From: Argopecten irradians
Taxonomy: Eukaryota; Mollusca; Bivalvia; Pectinida; Pectinidae
Assembly: GCF_041381155.1 (NCBI RefSeq)
Contig: NC_091134.1
Span: 59,365,467 to 59,429,466 of the forward strand
DNA length: 64,000 bases
Direction of reading: 5' to 3'
Shown: one piece after another, positions 38,201-51,100 of the stretch
How positions within the stretch are numbered: the first letter of the stretch is position 1
How the letters are laid out: every line of letters starts with the position of its first letter
Notes under the pieces: generated by a model
Database searches by the model: none
The model's input: only the letters and a program-made list of their open reading frames with translations
What the model was told of the DNA's origin: nothing
Program-made: the position numbers and the translations under genes

Positions 38201-38556
38201 TTTTTTTTGTATTTGAAGAGACATTGATGAAATTGATAATTTAGCAATTAATAAAGAATAATAAAAAAAAATGATAGGCCTATTCAGATTCTGAACGGTT
38301 TCATTGGTGTTGAAATCGTTATTTCAAAAGTAATTAGAAATAAAATCTATAACAGTTATTTCAGGATAATAAGTTATTCAACTTATTGTTCTTGAAAAAC
38401 TTCAAATATCATAAAATAAATACGGTATATCGTAAATATTTTTTATCAAACTCCGAAATTCAACACTGCACACTTATGTATAGTTTACTAAATTCTATAT
38501 TTAAATGAAAAACCAATTTCTTTATTCCTTTGTTTGAGTCCTTCATTCACAGCATC
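35210..38556 (+). mobile_element. Element 'C', copy 1, nested in element A
   Basis: Bounded by short inverted ends GATGCTGTGAA (35210) and TTCACAGCATC (ending 38556). Compared with element B it is an insertion after AATTTGTTTC. Its first ~510 bp match 40130-40630, and 37515-37670 matches 40640-40790. The stretch between is another insertion (35801-37509) preceded by an ~80-bp tandem duplication (35640-35790). A diverged ~195-bp tandem repeat (GACTTGCTAAAGTCCGATA at 37711 and 37907) lies in the right half. No transposase was recognised. Confidence 0.65.
35801..37509 (+). mobile_element. Element 'D' nested in element C, 10-bp target duplication
   Basis: Flanked by direct repeats GTACGTGCCT at 35791-35800 and 37510-37519. 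The C copy at 40130 has a single related site here, which supports an insertion. The left part has three tandem units of ~130-150 bp beginning CCGTCACCATTTCCTTACTA (35803, 35954, 36084). Two ~134-bp units (TTGATTGTATGGCTTCTTCC) follow from about 36320, then a pyrimidine-rich stretch. Near 37100 comes GTCCGTCGGATGGGACTTAA, which resembles tails of bivalve retroposons. No terminal inverted repeats and no enzyme ORF were seen. Class uncertain; the target duplication suits a retroposon or a Mutator-like element. Confidence 0.6.
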
Positions 38557-38689
38557 TATGAGTGGCCTTGGCACTATGATATTATTATATTTTCGACAAT
38601 TTTACGTTTGTCAGGTTTTCAGTAATTGTTAATATATATTTATTCTGCAATACAAGAATACATGTATTATATATCTGCGTATGGATCAG

Positions 38690-39920
38690 TTATGTTGTGT
38701 TCTGCGTATGGTTTTGTTTTTGTGTTGTTTTGTGGTTGTGTGTTTTGTGTTGTGTGTTTGTGTGTTGTTTGTTATGTGTTGTTGTTGTGTGATGCTGTGT
38801 GATGTTGTGTTGTGTGATGTTGTGTTGTGTTGTGTTGTGAGGCATGTTGTGTTGTTGTGTGTTGTTATTGGGTGTTGTTGTGTTGTTGTTGCGTTTTTGT
38901 GTGATATGTTGTGTTATGTTGTGTGATGTGCTGTTGTGTTATATTGTGTTGTGTGATGTTGTGTTGTTTGTTGTGTTGTTGTGTATTATTGGGTTGTGTG
39001 GTTTTTAAGTGGCGTTGTATTGTTGTTGCGTGAATGTGTGTTGTGGTTGTGTTGTGTGTTGTTGTGTGATGTTTTGTTGTTATGTTGTGTTGTGTTGTGA
39101 GGCGTGTTGTGTTGTTGTGTGTTGTTATTGGGTATTGTTGTGTTGTTGTTGCGTTTTTGTGTGATATGTTGTGTTATTTTGTGTGATATTGTGTTGTGTA
39201 GTGTTGTTGAGTGTTGTTGTTGGATTTTGTTATATTGTTGTTACGTGGTTGTGTGTTGTGGTGTGGTTGTGTGTTGTTGTGTTGTGTGATGTTTTTGTTG
39301 TGATGTTGTGTCGTGTTGTTGTGTAATGTTGTCTTGTGTTGTGTTGTTGTGTGTTGTGTGATGTTGTGTTTAGTGTGATGTGCTGTTGTGTTATATTGTG
39401 TTGTGTGATGTTGTGTTGTTTGTTGTGTTGTTGTGTATTATTGGGTTGTGTGGTTTTTAAGTGGCGTTGTATTGTTGTTGCGTGAATGTGTGTTGTGGTT
39501 GTGTTGTGTGTTGTTGTGTGATGTTTTGTTGTTATGTTGTGTTGTGTTGTGAGGCGTGTTGTGTTGTTGTGTGTTGTTATTGGGTATTGTTGTGTTGTTG
39601 TTGCGTTTTTGTGTGATATGTTGTGTTATTTTGTGTGATATTGTGTTGTGTAGTGTTGTTGAATGTTGTTGTTGGATGTTGTTGTATTGTTGTTACGTGG
39701 TTGTGTGTGGTGGTGTGGTTGTGTTGTGTGATGTTTTGTTGTGATGTTGTGTCGTGTTGTTGTGTAATGTTGTCTTGTGATGTGTAGTTGTGTGTTGTGT
39801 GACGTTGTGTTTAATGTGATGCGTTGTTGTGTTGTGTGATGTTGTGTTATTTTGTTGTGATTTGTTGTGTTGTGCTGTGCTGTGTGATGCTGTGTGGTTT
39901 CGTGTTGTTGTGTGAAAACA
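38690..39920. repeat. GT-rich (TGTTG-type) low-complexity block inside element A
   Basis: About 1.2 kb composed almost entirely of TGTTG, TGTGTTG and TTGTG words, with strong strand asymmetry (G and T on the plus strand). A ~450-bp segment is duplicated: TGAGGCGTGTTGTG occurs at about 39098 and 39550. Element B carries the complementary block at 61320-61990. All open frames here, cysteine- and valine-rich one way and threonine- and histidine-rich the other, result from the composition. Confidence 0.9.
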
Positions 39921-40080
39921 AATTCTGATGGGGTCACTTTTCAACAGGGTCAATTTTCAACGGGTCGGTGTAAAAAGTGCGCTTAAAGTTCAGTTTTCAA
40001 CGGTTTTCAGGGTCATTTTTCAACGTTGAAAAATGACCCAAGGTCAGTTTTCAACGGGTGTCCATTTTCAACGTTACACC

Positions 40081-40120
40081 GGAACAGACACCTTTCTTTT
40101 TTCACTGAAAACATTTTCAT
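40081..40120 (+). mobile_element. LINE reverse-transcriptase fragment, continuation
   Basis: Immediately after element A the sequence reads GTDTFLF and then a decayed stretch ending near KTF, where non-LTR reverse transcriptases have FADDTKIF. Joining AGTGACGG (34947-34954) to AACAGACACC (40083) restores a continuous, though already decayed, LINE reading. This shows what the target of element A looked like. Confidence 0.6.
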
Positions 40121-40129
40121 TAGTTTTTT

Positions 40130-40790
40130 GATGCTGTGAAACAGCCATCTTAGGTACGCTCGGAGAGCCTGTGCACATCTAAGCAATAAAACCACTCCAC
40201 GATGAAAATGTAATGTGGTTTTTTTCATTTTACATATTACTTGATATTATGAGTAAATCGAACCTTAGTATTCAAAAACACAAACATTGAATTTGTAAAT
40301 ACATATGCACCATAGACGGTATGTTTTAAGTGTTCAGTAGGGACTCTATGATTTTTGTATACCTACGCGTCATGTATGGTCCCAAAAATCACGAACAACG
40401 CCTCCTTCGATGTCTTCCTCCGCGGCAGACTTTTGATGGATTTTGGATTGTGTATGTTTTTTTTTCAATTTTACGTAATTCATGCTATTGATCGATTAAT
40501 GTAATGAAATGTTAGGAAGACAATTGCAAAAGAAAGTTCTTATAACGGTTATAGATGTTTTTGTTACGGTTGCATTGACGAACTATATCTGATGATATTA
40601 TTGCGCAGTAAAAGTTTATGGTTATGACGTTCCTCCCTTGTTCTGTCGCTGTGAGCTAGAACTGTGTCTTTTGTTTATCGACAACTGCGTTATATTGAAA
40701 GGGAAAAAGAAGTTTATCAACTTAACTTACAAAATATAATGATAATATAGAATATATATACGAGCTACTAAGAGTGACAAATGAAATTAT
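40130..40790 (+). mobile_element. Element 'C', copy 2 (partial)
   Basis: Begins GATGCTGTGAAACAGC at 40130 and matches element C copy 1 (35210 onward, then 37515-37670) without the insertion D. Similarity is lost near 40790. An imperfect match to the other end, TTTACAGCATC, occurs at 41613-41623, but the DNA between is not clearly related. The copy lies just inside the decayed LINE fragment. Confidence 0.6.
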
Positions 40791-42122
40791 CCAAATACTT
40801 GTAAAGCAAAAAGAAAGAAATGGCTTTTACCTTAAACGTTCAACTTAACATCGGTCCCACCTACAAGCAAAACTAGAATCTATGTGTTACAGTAACGCCG
40901 ATACTGTTCCCTGGTCGGCCAATCAGAAAAGTTTTGCAAACTGAACGTCGCTGAGCTGTGTGGGAGATCAAAGGGATCCAAACTTAATAAGCGGTACCGC
41001 TATATTAGGCAAAAAAAATATAAAAAAAGCCTTAAAATATAGGCAGGTTTAGCTGACTAGATTGTAGGTAGTTGTAATGGTAAATATCCGAAAAATTTAA
41101 TTATTGCATATTTTCAATGAAAATACTGGATGATATTTGAACTGTATCTACAATGTATTTGAGTAGAATTTCTCTTTGCAAATAGTAATATTTATATTCA
41201 CATAATGTAAATTCACCTTCCTTCATAACTTTAGTTAAAATCCTGGTACATTAATTTAAGTGCTATGAAATGGATTTTTTTCAAGCTTTTGGGTATTAGA
41301 CCTCGAGCCAAAATGCTAAACCAAAGGACAAAAGTTCAAATAGGACATTACAAAAACATGATAAATGGTTCCTCTAAGTAGTCCGCTAAACCTGTCTATA
41401 TTATTTATTTATTTATTTATTTATTTTTAACTATTTTCATTTTATTTATTGTCTAATACATGTTAGACAAAAAACTAAATAATAAGCCTAATAATATAAG
41501 CAGGTTTAGCGGACTTCCTCTGAGGTAAGATACCTTCCAAGACGCCCAAGGACATTTATTTCTGACACGTGCATTGAGATTTAGATATGAGTTGATAGTT
41601 AAATCCAGAAGCTTTACAGCATCCTCACAATGAAAAATCATGTCACCAATGTTAAAACTAGTTACTTTCTTGTTTGCCTGATATTGTATATTGCCTGGGT
41701 TAGATCACAGGGGCCCGTTACTACTGTTTATATTATAATATGTATTTTCAGTCACTGGGATATAACGTACCCAGTGACTAAAAATATATATTATAATATA
41801 AACAGTAGTAACGGGCCCCTGTGGTTAGATTAGCTTTCATTCTGATGTTCTAAGACCAATGAATCTATACAGTGTATATGAGTATCTTACTATCTTTACC
41901 ACATTGTGATTGTGTATAAACTCAAATACGCCCATCATGGTTACTAAATGGAAGCTATTGAGGTCATCCTAAACAATTCAATATGGATCTATAAAGTTCG
42001 ACGGTATAATTCTTTGCTCAAAGTAACCGGTTCGGATAATTTGTTTCCGGACTCCGACTCAAACTTTACCGTGTCCACGGGAGATAACTCCAATTTAGTT
42101 ATGAAATCCTGACATTGAAAAC
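40791..42122. other. Spacer upstream of NDUFAF3
   Basis: Mostly unique AT-rich sequence, with a short (TTTA)n run at 41400-41430 and the palindromic MITE at 41706-41823. The promoter of NDUFAF3 must lie here, but no element could be assigned. Confidence 0.4.
41706..41823. mobile_element. Near-perfect palindromic MITE with 7-bp target duplication
   Basis: A 118-bp palindrome begins CACAGGGGCCCGTTACTACT and ends with its exact reverse complement at 41823. The arms stay nearly identical through TATATTATAATAT and CAGTCACTGGG to a ~10-bp centre. It is flanked by GTTAGAT on both sides (41699-41705 and 41824-41830), as expected for a recent transposition. It has no coding capacity. The CAGGGG terminus recalls hAT elements, but hAT target duplications are usually 8 bp. 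Confidence 0.85.
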
Positions 42123-45100
42123 ATGTGGAAGACAGGCTTAGCTATGAGGCAATTGTGCCTAAGGCTAATGCACCGCAACAGGTAACTTATGTTTAGTTAA
42201 AAGTGTTATCAGGGACTTCTAAATCTCTGATATTATGTTTTTTTTTAAAAATAATGCTAATTTCAAATAGCAAATACATATCACGGTGTACTTTGAAGTG
42301 TGTAACAGCTCCCATCTTTACCAAATAGTGCACCCCTGGACTATCTCATAGTAAACCAACTAGTACACCTGGACTATCTCATAGTAAAACTGGAAGCTAG
42401 TCCTTTGATGTACATCAAAAGAGCCTTATTACGGCACACTGTGGTTGACTGTATGTGTCACATGGCTTTGGATATGGGCGGCGCTCTCGCTGTAGTCTTC
42501 CAAGGATTTATTTTTGCAGGTCTGTGTTTGGTTCAGATTTGTTCCCCTAGGCCTGATCAAGCTGCCTTCAGTTTGACTATGAGATAGTCCAGAGGCGCAG
42601 AGATCGTTAAGTGATCGGAACCCCTGGATTATGGAGGACGACCAGCTCTAATCTTATAGCCTAACTGTTACATATTGTACTTACATTGTAGTAATGTAAC
42701 AAAATGTTGGCCTCAGTAACTCAGTACCCAGTTGGACTTGCTCTTTTATATATCAGTACCCAGTTAGTTAAAGGCAGGTAATTACAGCAAAGATTCGACT
42801 ATTATCAGCAATGCACATGGATATTTTATATATTTCATCCGTTTTAGTAAATAAAATAAGTATTTCAAAATTATATCAAATCAAGACAGAGAAAAAATAT
42901 GTAAAGTGTTAAATGCAACAGGATTTTGATTAAAAAACAAAAATGACAAAAAAATTAAAACACATCTGTTAGAATGTTTAAATCAACACAATGTAATATT
43001 TCAATAAATTAAAAAAAAAATGAAAATGAAAGTACTATTTTTATAAAAGAAAAATAGATGAAAGGGAAGTAACTAGAGAAAACAGTTATTTTCATGGTAA
43101 TAGTTCCTTTGAAAGCTAGATGTACAATATTATTCAGGAAACATTTATCTTATACCTCATCACTCATTACTAAACCATTCCATCGAGATATATTTCGACC
43201 AGTCAAATGATAGTGCCTGTTACTTCATGAAAGATGAAAATCTACGAAAAACCCCTGGCATGCAGTGTTTGCCCCACCTGAGGGGATACTGTAGTAGTAC
43301 TAGTGTGATTAATTATTGAGCATACAAATAGCAGATTTAAAAGAAGATATGGTTCATTAGTTTTACTGCAATTTCAGGTGGGAAAAATTTCCACTGTTCT
43401 TATGGGATTGGTTTAGGGTTTGAAATAATAAATGATGATAGCTGTGTGATTCAACTCATCTGGAGTTTCAAGCACAAGATTAGGTCATGGACATCACATG
43501 CTAAACATGTTGATATACATAATGTGTTAAATTGGTTTTCACAATGTTTTATTCATGTTTATAGAACTGCTGTACGAGGCATGTGTGATCGATCAGATTA
43601 CGCTCCAACCAACATGAAGCCTATTTTTGACTTGAATGAGGAGCGCATGATTATATCCAGCTACAGTTGTCTGGGATTCCGTGTCAGTCCCTATGTTCAG
43701 CTGGTGGGGCCAATAGCCATCTTCCCTCAGACAGTTCTCCACTGGAATGTAAGTTAATAATCATACATGTATACTGTAATCTAAAAATGTACATAGTCTA
43801 TGTGCTGTCTCTGCATATTACAGAGTTAGCTCCCTTGTGGGTAGGTGTTGATTGTTACGTCTTTATTTTGTGTGCGCAATCCACAACATTTTTAGCTCAC
43901 CTGGCCCAAAGGGCCGGTGAGCTTATGTCATGGCGCGGCGTCCGGCGTCCGTCCGTCTGTGTGTCAACATTTCCTTTAAATGGCTACTAGTCATAGAGTT
44001 CTGCATGGATTGTAACTAAATTTGGCCACAAACATCCTTGGGGGAAGATGAATAGAACTTGTTTAAATTTTGGCTCTGACCCCCCGGGGGGCAGGAGGGG
44101 CGGGGCCCAATAGGGGAAATAGAGGTAAATCCTATAAATCGCTACTTGTCCTAGAGTTCTGCATTGTTTGTAACTAAATTTGGCCACAAACATCCTTTGG
44201 AGAAAGGAAAAGAGCTTGCCTAAGTTTTGGCTCTGACCCCCCCAGGGGCAGGAGGGGCAGGGTCCAATAGGGGAAATAAAGGTTAATTCTATAAATAGCT
44301 ACTTATCTTAGAGTTCTGCATGGATTGTAACCAACTTTAGCCACAACCATCCTTGGGTGAAGGGTAAATGAACTTGTATAAATTTTGGCTCTGACCCCCT
44401 AGGGGCAGGAGGGTAGGGGCTCAATAGGGGAATTAGAGGTAATTATTCAAATTCCTTCAGAAAAGATACAATGAACCTGTATCCAGAACATTACTTGGCA
44501 TTACAAACCAGGTGAGCGATACAGGCCCTCTGGGCCTCTTGTCTTTGAAAAGTATGATGTTACACTCGCAAACATATGACAATCAATACCTAACTGCAAG
44601 GGCAGATAACTCTGTAATATGCAAATACAGAATAAGTTTTGGTGCATGAACCACAGGTGTCCTAACTCATCAGTGTTGAAAACTGCCGAAGAAGAAAAAA
44701 ATGTGTAGGAAATGAAATATTGACGATATTTTCATCCCAAGAACTATTAACTCAATTAAAAGTGATTGCAAATTCAGAGTATACTTGGCAAAAGAAAATA
44801 TTGGTACTGGTATGATATTCTTATACATATATATATACTTTACAATAAATTTCCTCTTGCAGGTGAAGTCAGCCAAGCATTTAGACAAAAACAGTCTTGT
44901 CTTATTCCACTTACTTGAACCAAAACTAGGTAAGATTATCTTAACCATTGATTCCCTTATCACAATTTTGAAATTATCAGAAAATTTGTTTATGATGTTA
45001 ATAAAGAACATGTCTTTGGTACATACTGGAATTATTTGTCCATAAATTCATAGAATCTTTCAGCCAATTGGTGAGACAGATGATGAATCTCAACCTGAGG

Positions 45101-48100
45101 ATAAGATATTTAGTTGTTCAGCGTGATGCTTGCGAGTATCTTAACAGCTTCAGCATCTTGTCTCAAGGTTTGAGATCCACCCTGTCTCACTATTCAAGGG
45201 TTGAATGATTATTTTTCCCCATCCAGTTTACTTTCTGATGTATCTAGTTCTGACATAACACATATGCATGACAATGTTGTTGTGAAGTTTATGTGAAGCA
45301 TTGGAATTTAATTGCTGTTATGTCTAGAATCTACACAGTACATGTATTGTCATGCATATGACGTTATTAAATTGTTCTGTGCATGCATTTATGTATGCAG
45401 ACTGTCTCTGTCCTGGTTAAAATCAATTCGTATTAAAGGATTTGTGCAGCCAAAATTTTTTTTGATAATACGTCAGGATATTGCTTTGGATGCTTTGGAT
45501 TTTAGCGCTATCGGTTGGTTTTGGTCGTGATTTACGGGTAGTGTCGACTACGCTTCAGAGATAATGAGCTAGGTGGTCACATGGTCTTGTGATGTCAGAG
45601 TAATCCGCGGCTACACAAGGTAAGCCTAGTACTATACATGTATACAGCATATATACGTATACGTTAATAGATCTACAATTTGAGTTTTTCGAGTAAATGG
45701 TTATTCTAGCTTTATGATGTAGATGTTTTCAGTTTCAAAACATTCAATTTACACGACTTAAAAAATTCAGACAAGCATATATCTAACTTTAGATTAGATA
45801 ATCAGTCCAATTTGATAGCGATATCAAAATGATGTTCGGATCAGTCTGGACTGAGATTTAGATAGCATATGATGTAAATTTCAGTGTAATAAAAAAACAG
45901 TATAATGTAACACTATCTTTTCAGAGTGAAATCCCAAAATTTAGCATGAATATATCTGGAATCCGTGTTTTTATTTCAAACTTCTGCTATAACGATGCAA
46001 ACACGGCACAGTTTTTGAGTAAAAATAAAATGTGGACGGTTATCAGCTATGTGATATTGGAGTAGCAGTACCAAACTTATTCCGAAAATAATATGTATAT
46101 CTATATTGTTGCCTTTGAAACTTTATCCATAACGTTTACTAAAAAGCAGAAATACATCAATGGTATTTCTGATATATGTTCCTAAATCACAGTTTAAGTT
46201 TAAATTTAAATTAATTATTTCAAAATTATACTAAATCCTTAAAATAGTATATTCATTGTCGACCGTTTTGTATATCTTACTGAGATTTAATAGTATGATA
46301 TATGAACATTTATCGTATAATCCAAAAAGTAACCACATAAAGTGTTCAAATGAAAATTGAAATTACTTGTATACAGGCATTATAAATAGACATAATATCT
46401 TGTACCTTTTTGAAAATATACTTAGTGATATTTAGATAAGCATATTTAGTGTGATAATGTTGTAACCCTTCTTGTATGACTATACATGTACATTTAGATT
46501 CGAAACGGTGAAAATACATGCTTAGAATTTTTACTGATACCTTAGAAATTACGGAAGATTGCTATATGCCACGATTCCGTAATTACAGTACTAGACTTGA
46601 ATAATTTTTAAGGTTAAACCTTTAGTTGAAATAGTTCTTAGAACCATTTTTGTTTCTGAATAAGTCACCCTTCCATTTTTAGCCCACCATCATCAGATGC
46701 AGATGGTGGGCTATTCAAATCGCCTTTCGTCCGTGGTCCGTGGTCCGTCCGTCCATCCGTCAGTCCGTTAACAATTCTTGTTACCGCTATTTCTCAGAAA
46801 GTACTGAAGTGATCTTTCTCAAATTTCATATGTAGGTTCCCCTATGGCCCTAGTTGTGCATATTACATTTTGGGACTGATCAGTTAAAAAGATGGCTGCT
46901 AGGCGGCCATCTTGGATTTTGGTAGTTAAAGTTTGTTACCGCTATTTCTCAAAAAGTACAGAAGGGATCTTTCTCAAATTTTATATGTATGTTCCCCTAG
47001 GACCCTTGTTGTGCATTTTGCATTTTGGGACCGATCGGTCTACAATATGGCCGACAGGCGGCCATCTTGGATTTTGGTAGTTAAAGTTTGTTACCGCTAT
47101 TTCTCAAAAAGTACAGAAGGGATCTTTCTCAAATTTTATATGTATGTTCCCCTAGGACCCTAGTTGTGCATTTTGCATTTTGGGACCGATCGGTCAACAA
47201 TATGGCCGACAGGCGGCCATCTTGGATTTTGGTAGTTAAAGTTTGTTACCGCTATTTCTCAGAAAGTACTGAAGGGATCTTTCTCAAATTTTATATGTAG
47301 GTTCCCCTAGGACCTTAGTTGTGCATATTGCATTTTGGGACCGATCGGTCAACAATATGGCCAACAGGCAGCCATCTTGGACCGATCGGTCAACAATATG
47401 GCCAACAGGCAGCCATCTTGGATTTTGATAGTTGAAGTTTGTTACCGCTATTTCTCAGAAAGTACCGAAGGGATCTTTCTCAAATTTCATATGTAGGTTC
47501 CCCTGGGACCCTTGTTGCGCATATTGCATTTTGGGAACGATCTCAAAAAGTTCTGAAGGGATCTTTCTCAAATTTTATATGTAGGTTCTCCTAGGACCCA
47601 AGTTGTGCATATTGCATTTTGGGACTGATCAGTTAACAAGATGGCTGCCAAGCGGCCATCTTGGATTTTGGTAGTTAAAGTTTGTTACCGCTATTTCTCA
47701 AAAAGTACAGAAGGGATCTTTCTCAAATTTTATATGTAGGTTCCCCTAGGACCCTAGTTGTGCATTTTGCATTTTGGGACCGATCGATTAACAAGATGGC
47801 CAACAGGCGGCCATCTTGTATTTTGGTAGTTATAGTTTGTTACCACTATTTCTCAGAAAGTACAGAAGGGATCTTTCTCAAATTTCATATGTAGGTTCCC
47901 CAAGGGCCCTAGTTGTGCATATTGCATTTTGGGACCGCGGGACACAATTTCAAAGTCCAAAGGGGTACTGGAATGTATTGGAACTTTATGCTTACACACA
48001 TGTTATGGTTAGTAGAGCTTCGCTCTACGCGGCCTTCGGCCGCGCAGAGAGCTGCGCTCTTATTAAAGCACGTATAGAGGTTGTCACTAAAAACATTTTA

Positions 48101-51100
48101 GCCACTTTCATCACATGTAGGCCTACAGGAGCTTGACGTTCTGATAATATATATAACGTATTTAGTAAACTACGTAATTAACGAAGTATTTTTGGTCCGA
48201 ATGACAAAAATCATACATAAAATGTTCGTATAACTCGAAGTGAGATTTTTTTGGACTACTTCATTTGTAGATCGATGAAAATGCCGATTTCTTTTTTATA
48301 ATTCTTCCGTAGAACGGCACTTAAAAAGCTGTTTCAATCTACAACAAACGTGGAGAAAACGGTTAAATGTTTAGCAATTATCCTGAGTTATATTTTATCA
48401 ACAATCATCAGAGATTAGTAATTAAACTTACTTACATAAACATACTCCCGATTCTCACTTGCATTGTGTGATCACTCGAGTGGAACTAATCTCTACCACC
48501 TGGCACAGTCTTACAAAGGGGTGTTCTCTTAAAGTGTACACGGAACGGAAAATAATATTTAGATATGTTATTCTGTTTGATCTCCTGACAAGAATGTTGA
48601 AATCTGTATCAAAATCGGCCGCTTCAGTACCGAGATACAGCCCTCCGAAGTGCTCGATTTTTACCTGTATATCGACTGCTAATCAGGGAATCGGCCGCTC
48701 ACGCTAATTTGAGGAATAACCGGATGTGACGTCACGAGGACAACGGCAGTGAGGTGTTTGGTAGTGGGGTTATAGCAAAAAGGGGGACATATATGTATTC
48801 CTGAAATGGGGTTACGAGAATTTTACAAATATATATACAGTATACAGTTATGTTGACGATTTAATTATATATATAATAGGAAATATTACAACTGAAATCA
48901 GGCTAAATACATATGTAGATAAGCGGAAACATGTATACGTTATTTATGTTTCTGGTACATTTAACTAGAGATCTTATCTCTGTTTTAACAACTTTCTAAA
49001 TTATCAAACCTCGGGAATATTCCATTTTCATAATGTGATCTAAAAAGGGACGAATTAGAAAAATGATGGTTATATAATTATTCATTTGAATATGTTTCTG
49101 TATAAATAAAAATTCTCTCTAGGCCTATGGATTTCAACAGAAATATATATGTATGTATGTTTCTGATTTCAAGAACCAACATAACGAAAAGAAAATGTTT
49201 TAAATGTATTTCATAGTTCAATACACGTAGATATCATAGACATAAATTAGGAGGGGAGTAAAAAATGGATATCCGAAATCTACTATCAGAAATATCAAAA
49301 TTCTGACATTGAGCATTATATTTGCATTGTTCTTTCTCGACATGCCATTTGTAGATAATTTTGTAGTTTTTGTTATAAAAATACATTTACGTGTAACCAG
49401 AACATATAAACAAGACAAATGTATAATGAGTCTTTCTGAAATATATACTGTACATCTAGTAATTGATACACTTGTTATATGTTATGTTAGAACGGTATAT
49501 TTTACTGTAAACCAGGGATTTTTAAGTGTAAACAAATATTACATTATACAACAATTACATGATGGTCAATCGCTAACTTGCCTGTGATCTCACTTTTGAC
49601 ACCTGACGCGAGCTAATCAACAAAGCGTGACAGGTCACTAAACACCTTTCTTACGTAATATGGTTAGCCCCCTCATTAGTCTCGGTTGACCACGCGGTTT
49701 AGTTACTGCAGTATACAGGTATAGAGATTAACGCAGCACGACATTGGCTATTCGGAATGACAGTTCTGTTTTTGTTCTGTATTCGATATCTGCTTCTTGG
49801 ATTAGACTTGTCACATACACTGTAGACATCTTCAGTCTCATTGTTTTCGTCTGACCCGTGCATGATTTATTTTTCAATTAAAGACACTAATGAATGAACT
49901 TGAGCGAAATATCAACAAGTCGTCGAGTGTACTGTATTATATGTAAGCTGAATATATTTCGTCAAAAAACAAATAGATCGATTTCAGATGTAGATGCATT
50001 TACATATATGCAAAAAATTCTGTTTGGAATCATAACTTAATCGTATGGGCAGGTTTTATAAAAAAAAAAGTCAGAAATCTGTTAAGCGGGTTTGCCCAGT
50101 AGACATTCAAAGACCCGAGTCGGGCTTTGGATAACATAATCAAGAATCCTTGATATAATATTCACATATATGTGGTTCCAACCACCGCAGATATACAACG
50201 TACGTGGATTTTTATGAACATTTTATTGTGTAAAATTATGCAGTAATTGCGTAGAGATGTTCATTTATCTAAGACAGGTACATCAATATACATGTATGCA
50301 TGGCATAAATCCCTGTTTTCAAGCGTTTTTCAAACTCATATCTGTGATTAAGGATAATATTAAATAGGTATCGGACATGAACACAGGTATTTGTGTCTTC
50401 AAAATTGATATTTACAAACAGATAGTTTATATTAGATGGCAGACACCAAAAATCGCCTCTCTATCTTATGCGAGTAGAATAGGTCCCGTTGTCCTCGTGA
50501 CGTCACAGGTCAGGGGTCCCGAATCGGGGTCAATGGCTTGGGGCTTCAGGTGTGTTTTAGAGAAAAGTCGCATTATCTCTAATACCGTAATCGCTATGAA
50601 ACTCGTACTTTCTCCGTTCTAAATTTTATCCAAAGACGTATTTATCAAGCCTTATATACCAAACCATTCCGTGTACACTTTAACGCCAACAGTTTTAGGA
50701 AACAATAGGAAGGCAATTATATACTGTTTCATATAAGCTGTCTTTATTTTCACCTGTAAAGTCACTTGAGATTTACCTGTATTTCAATCAGTATCATAGG
50801 TAACATTGGTGGGTTTTGGATAAAAATTCCTTCAATATATTCCGTATTATATACAACGTAAATTATTAATCACAGATAATATGGAGCTACATGTGGATTA
50901 TTAAGAACGATGCATTTTGAGTTCCAGGTGAAATATTTTTTTACAAATCATATCTCAATTTTATCAGAAAAACAGGTTTCAGTGTACATTCTTAGCCAAC
51001 TTTCATTTCTTGTGACCGTGCATAGTTGCGCATGATTTCTCTTATCGCATAGACGTACACCGTGAAGTATTTGGTTAGAAAATGAGTGGAGAAAAACAAT

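Larger units (their letters stand above)
34955..40078 (+). mobile_element. Inverted-repeat DNA element 'A' with arrayed terminal motifs
   Basis: Ends are inverted repeats: TGTAAACGTTGAAAATGG at 34955 and CCATTTTCAACGTTACA ending at 40078. The outer ~160 bp on each side carry seven or eight copies, in both directions, of a ~14-bp motif close to CGTTGAAAAnnGACC. Flanks are ACGG and CCGG. The element is non-autonomous: no transposase was seen. Its middle holds a GT-rich low-complexity block (38690-39920) and a second element (35210-38556). It shares both ends, the segment around 35110-35205 and the start of the GT-rich block with element 'B' at 61162-62746, in the opposite orientation. The TGTAA start and CCGG-like target fit what I recall of Ginger1-type DNA transposons, but this assignment is tentative. 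Confidence 0.8.

Noticed and set aside
38681-39953. Cysteine/valine-rich and threonine/histidine-rich ORFs
   Set aside because: They are translations of the TGTTG-type low-complexity block in its two directions. The same happens at 61295-62069.
41706-41823. Firm assignment of the palindromic MITE to the hAT superfamily
   Set aside because: CAGGGG ends recall hAT, but the duplication that matches is 7 bp with CACAGG ends; the 8-bp alternative does not match.
46892-48136. Overlapping ORFs starting [15 protein letters not shown]
   Set aside because: They recur every 155 bp as part of the tandem array; 155 is not a multiple of three, so no long frame can be kept.
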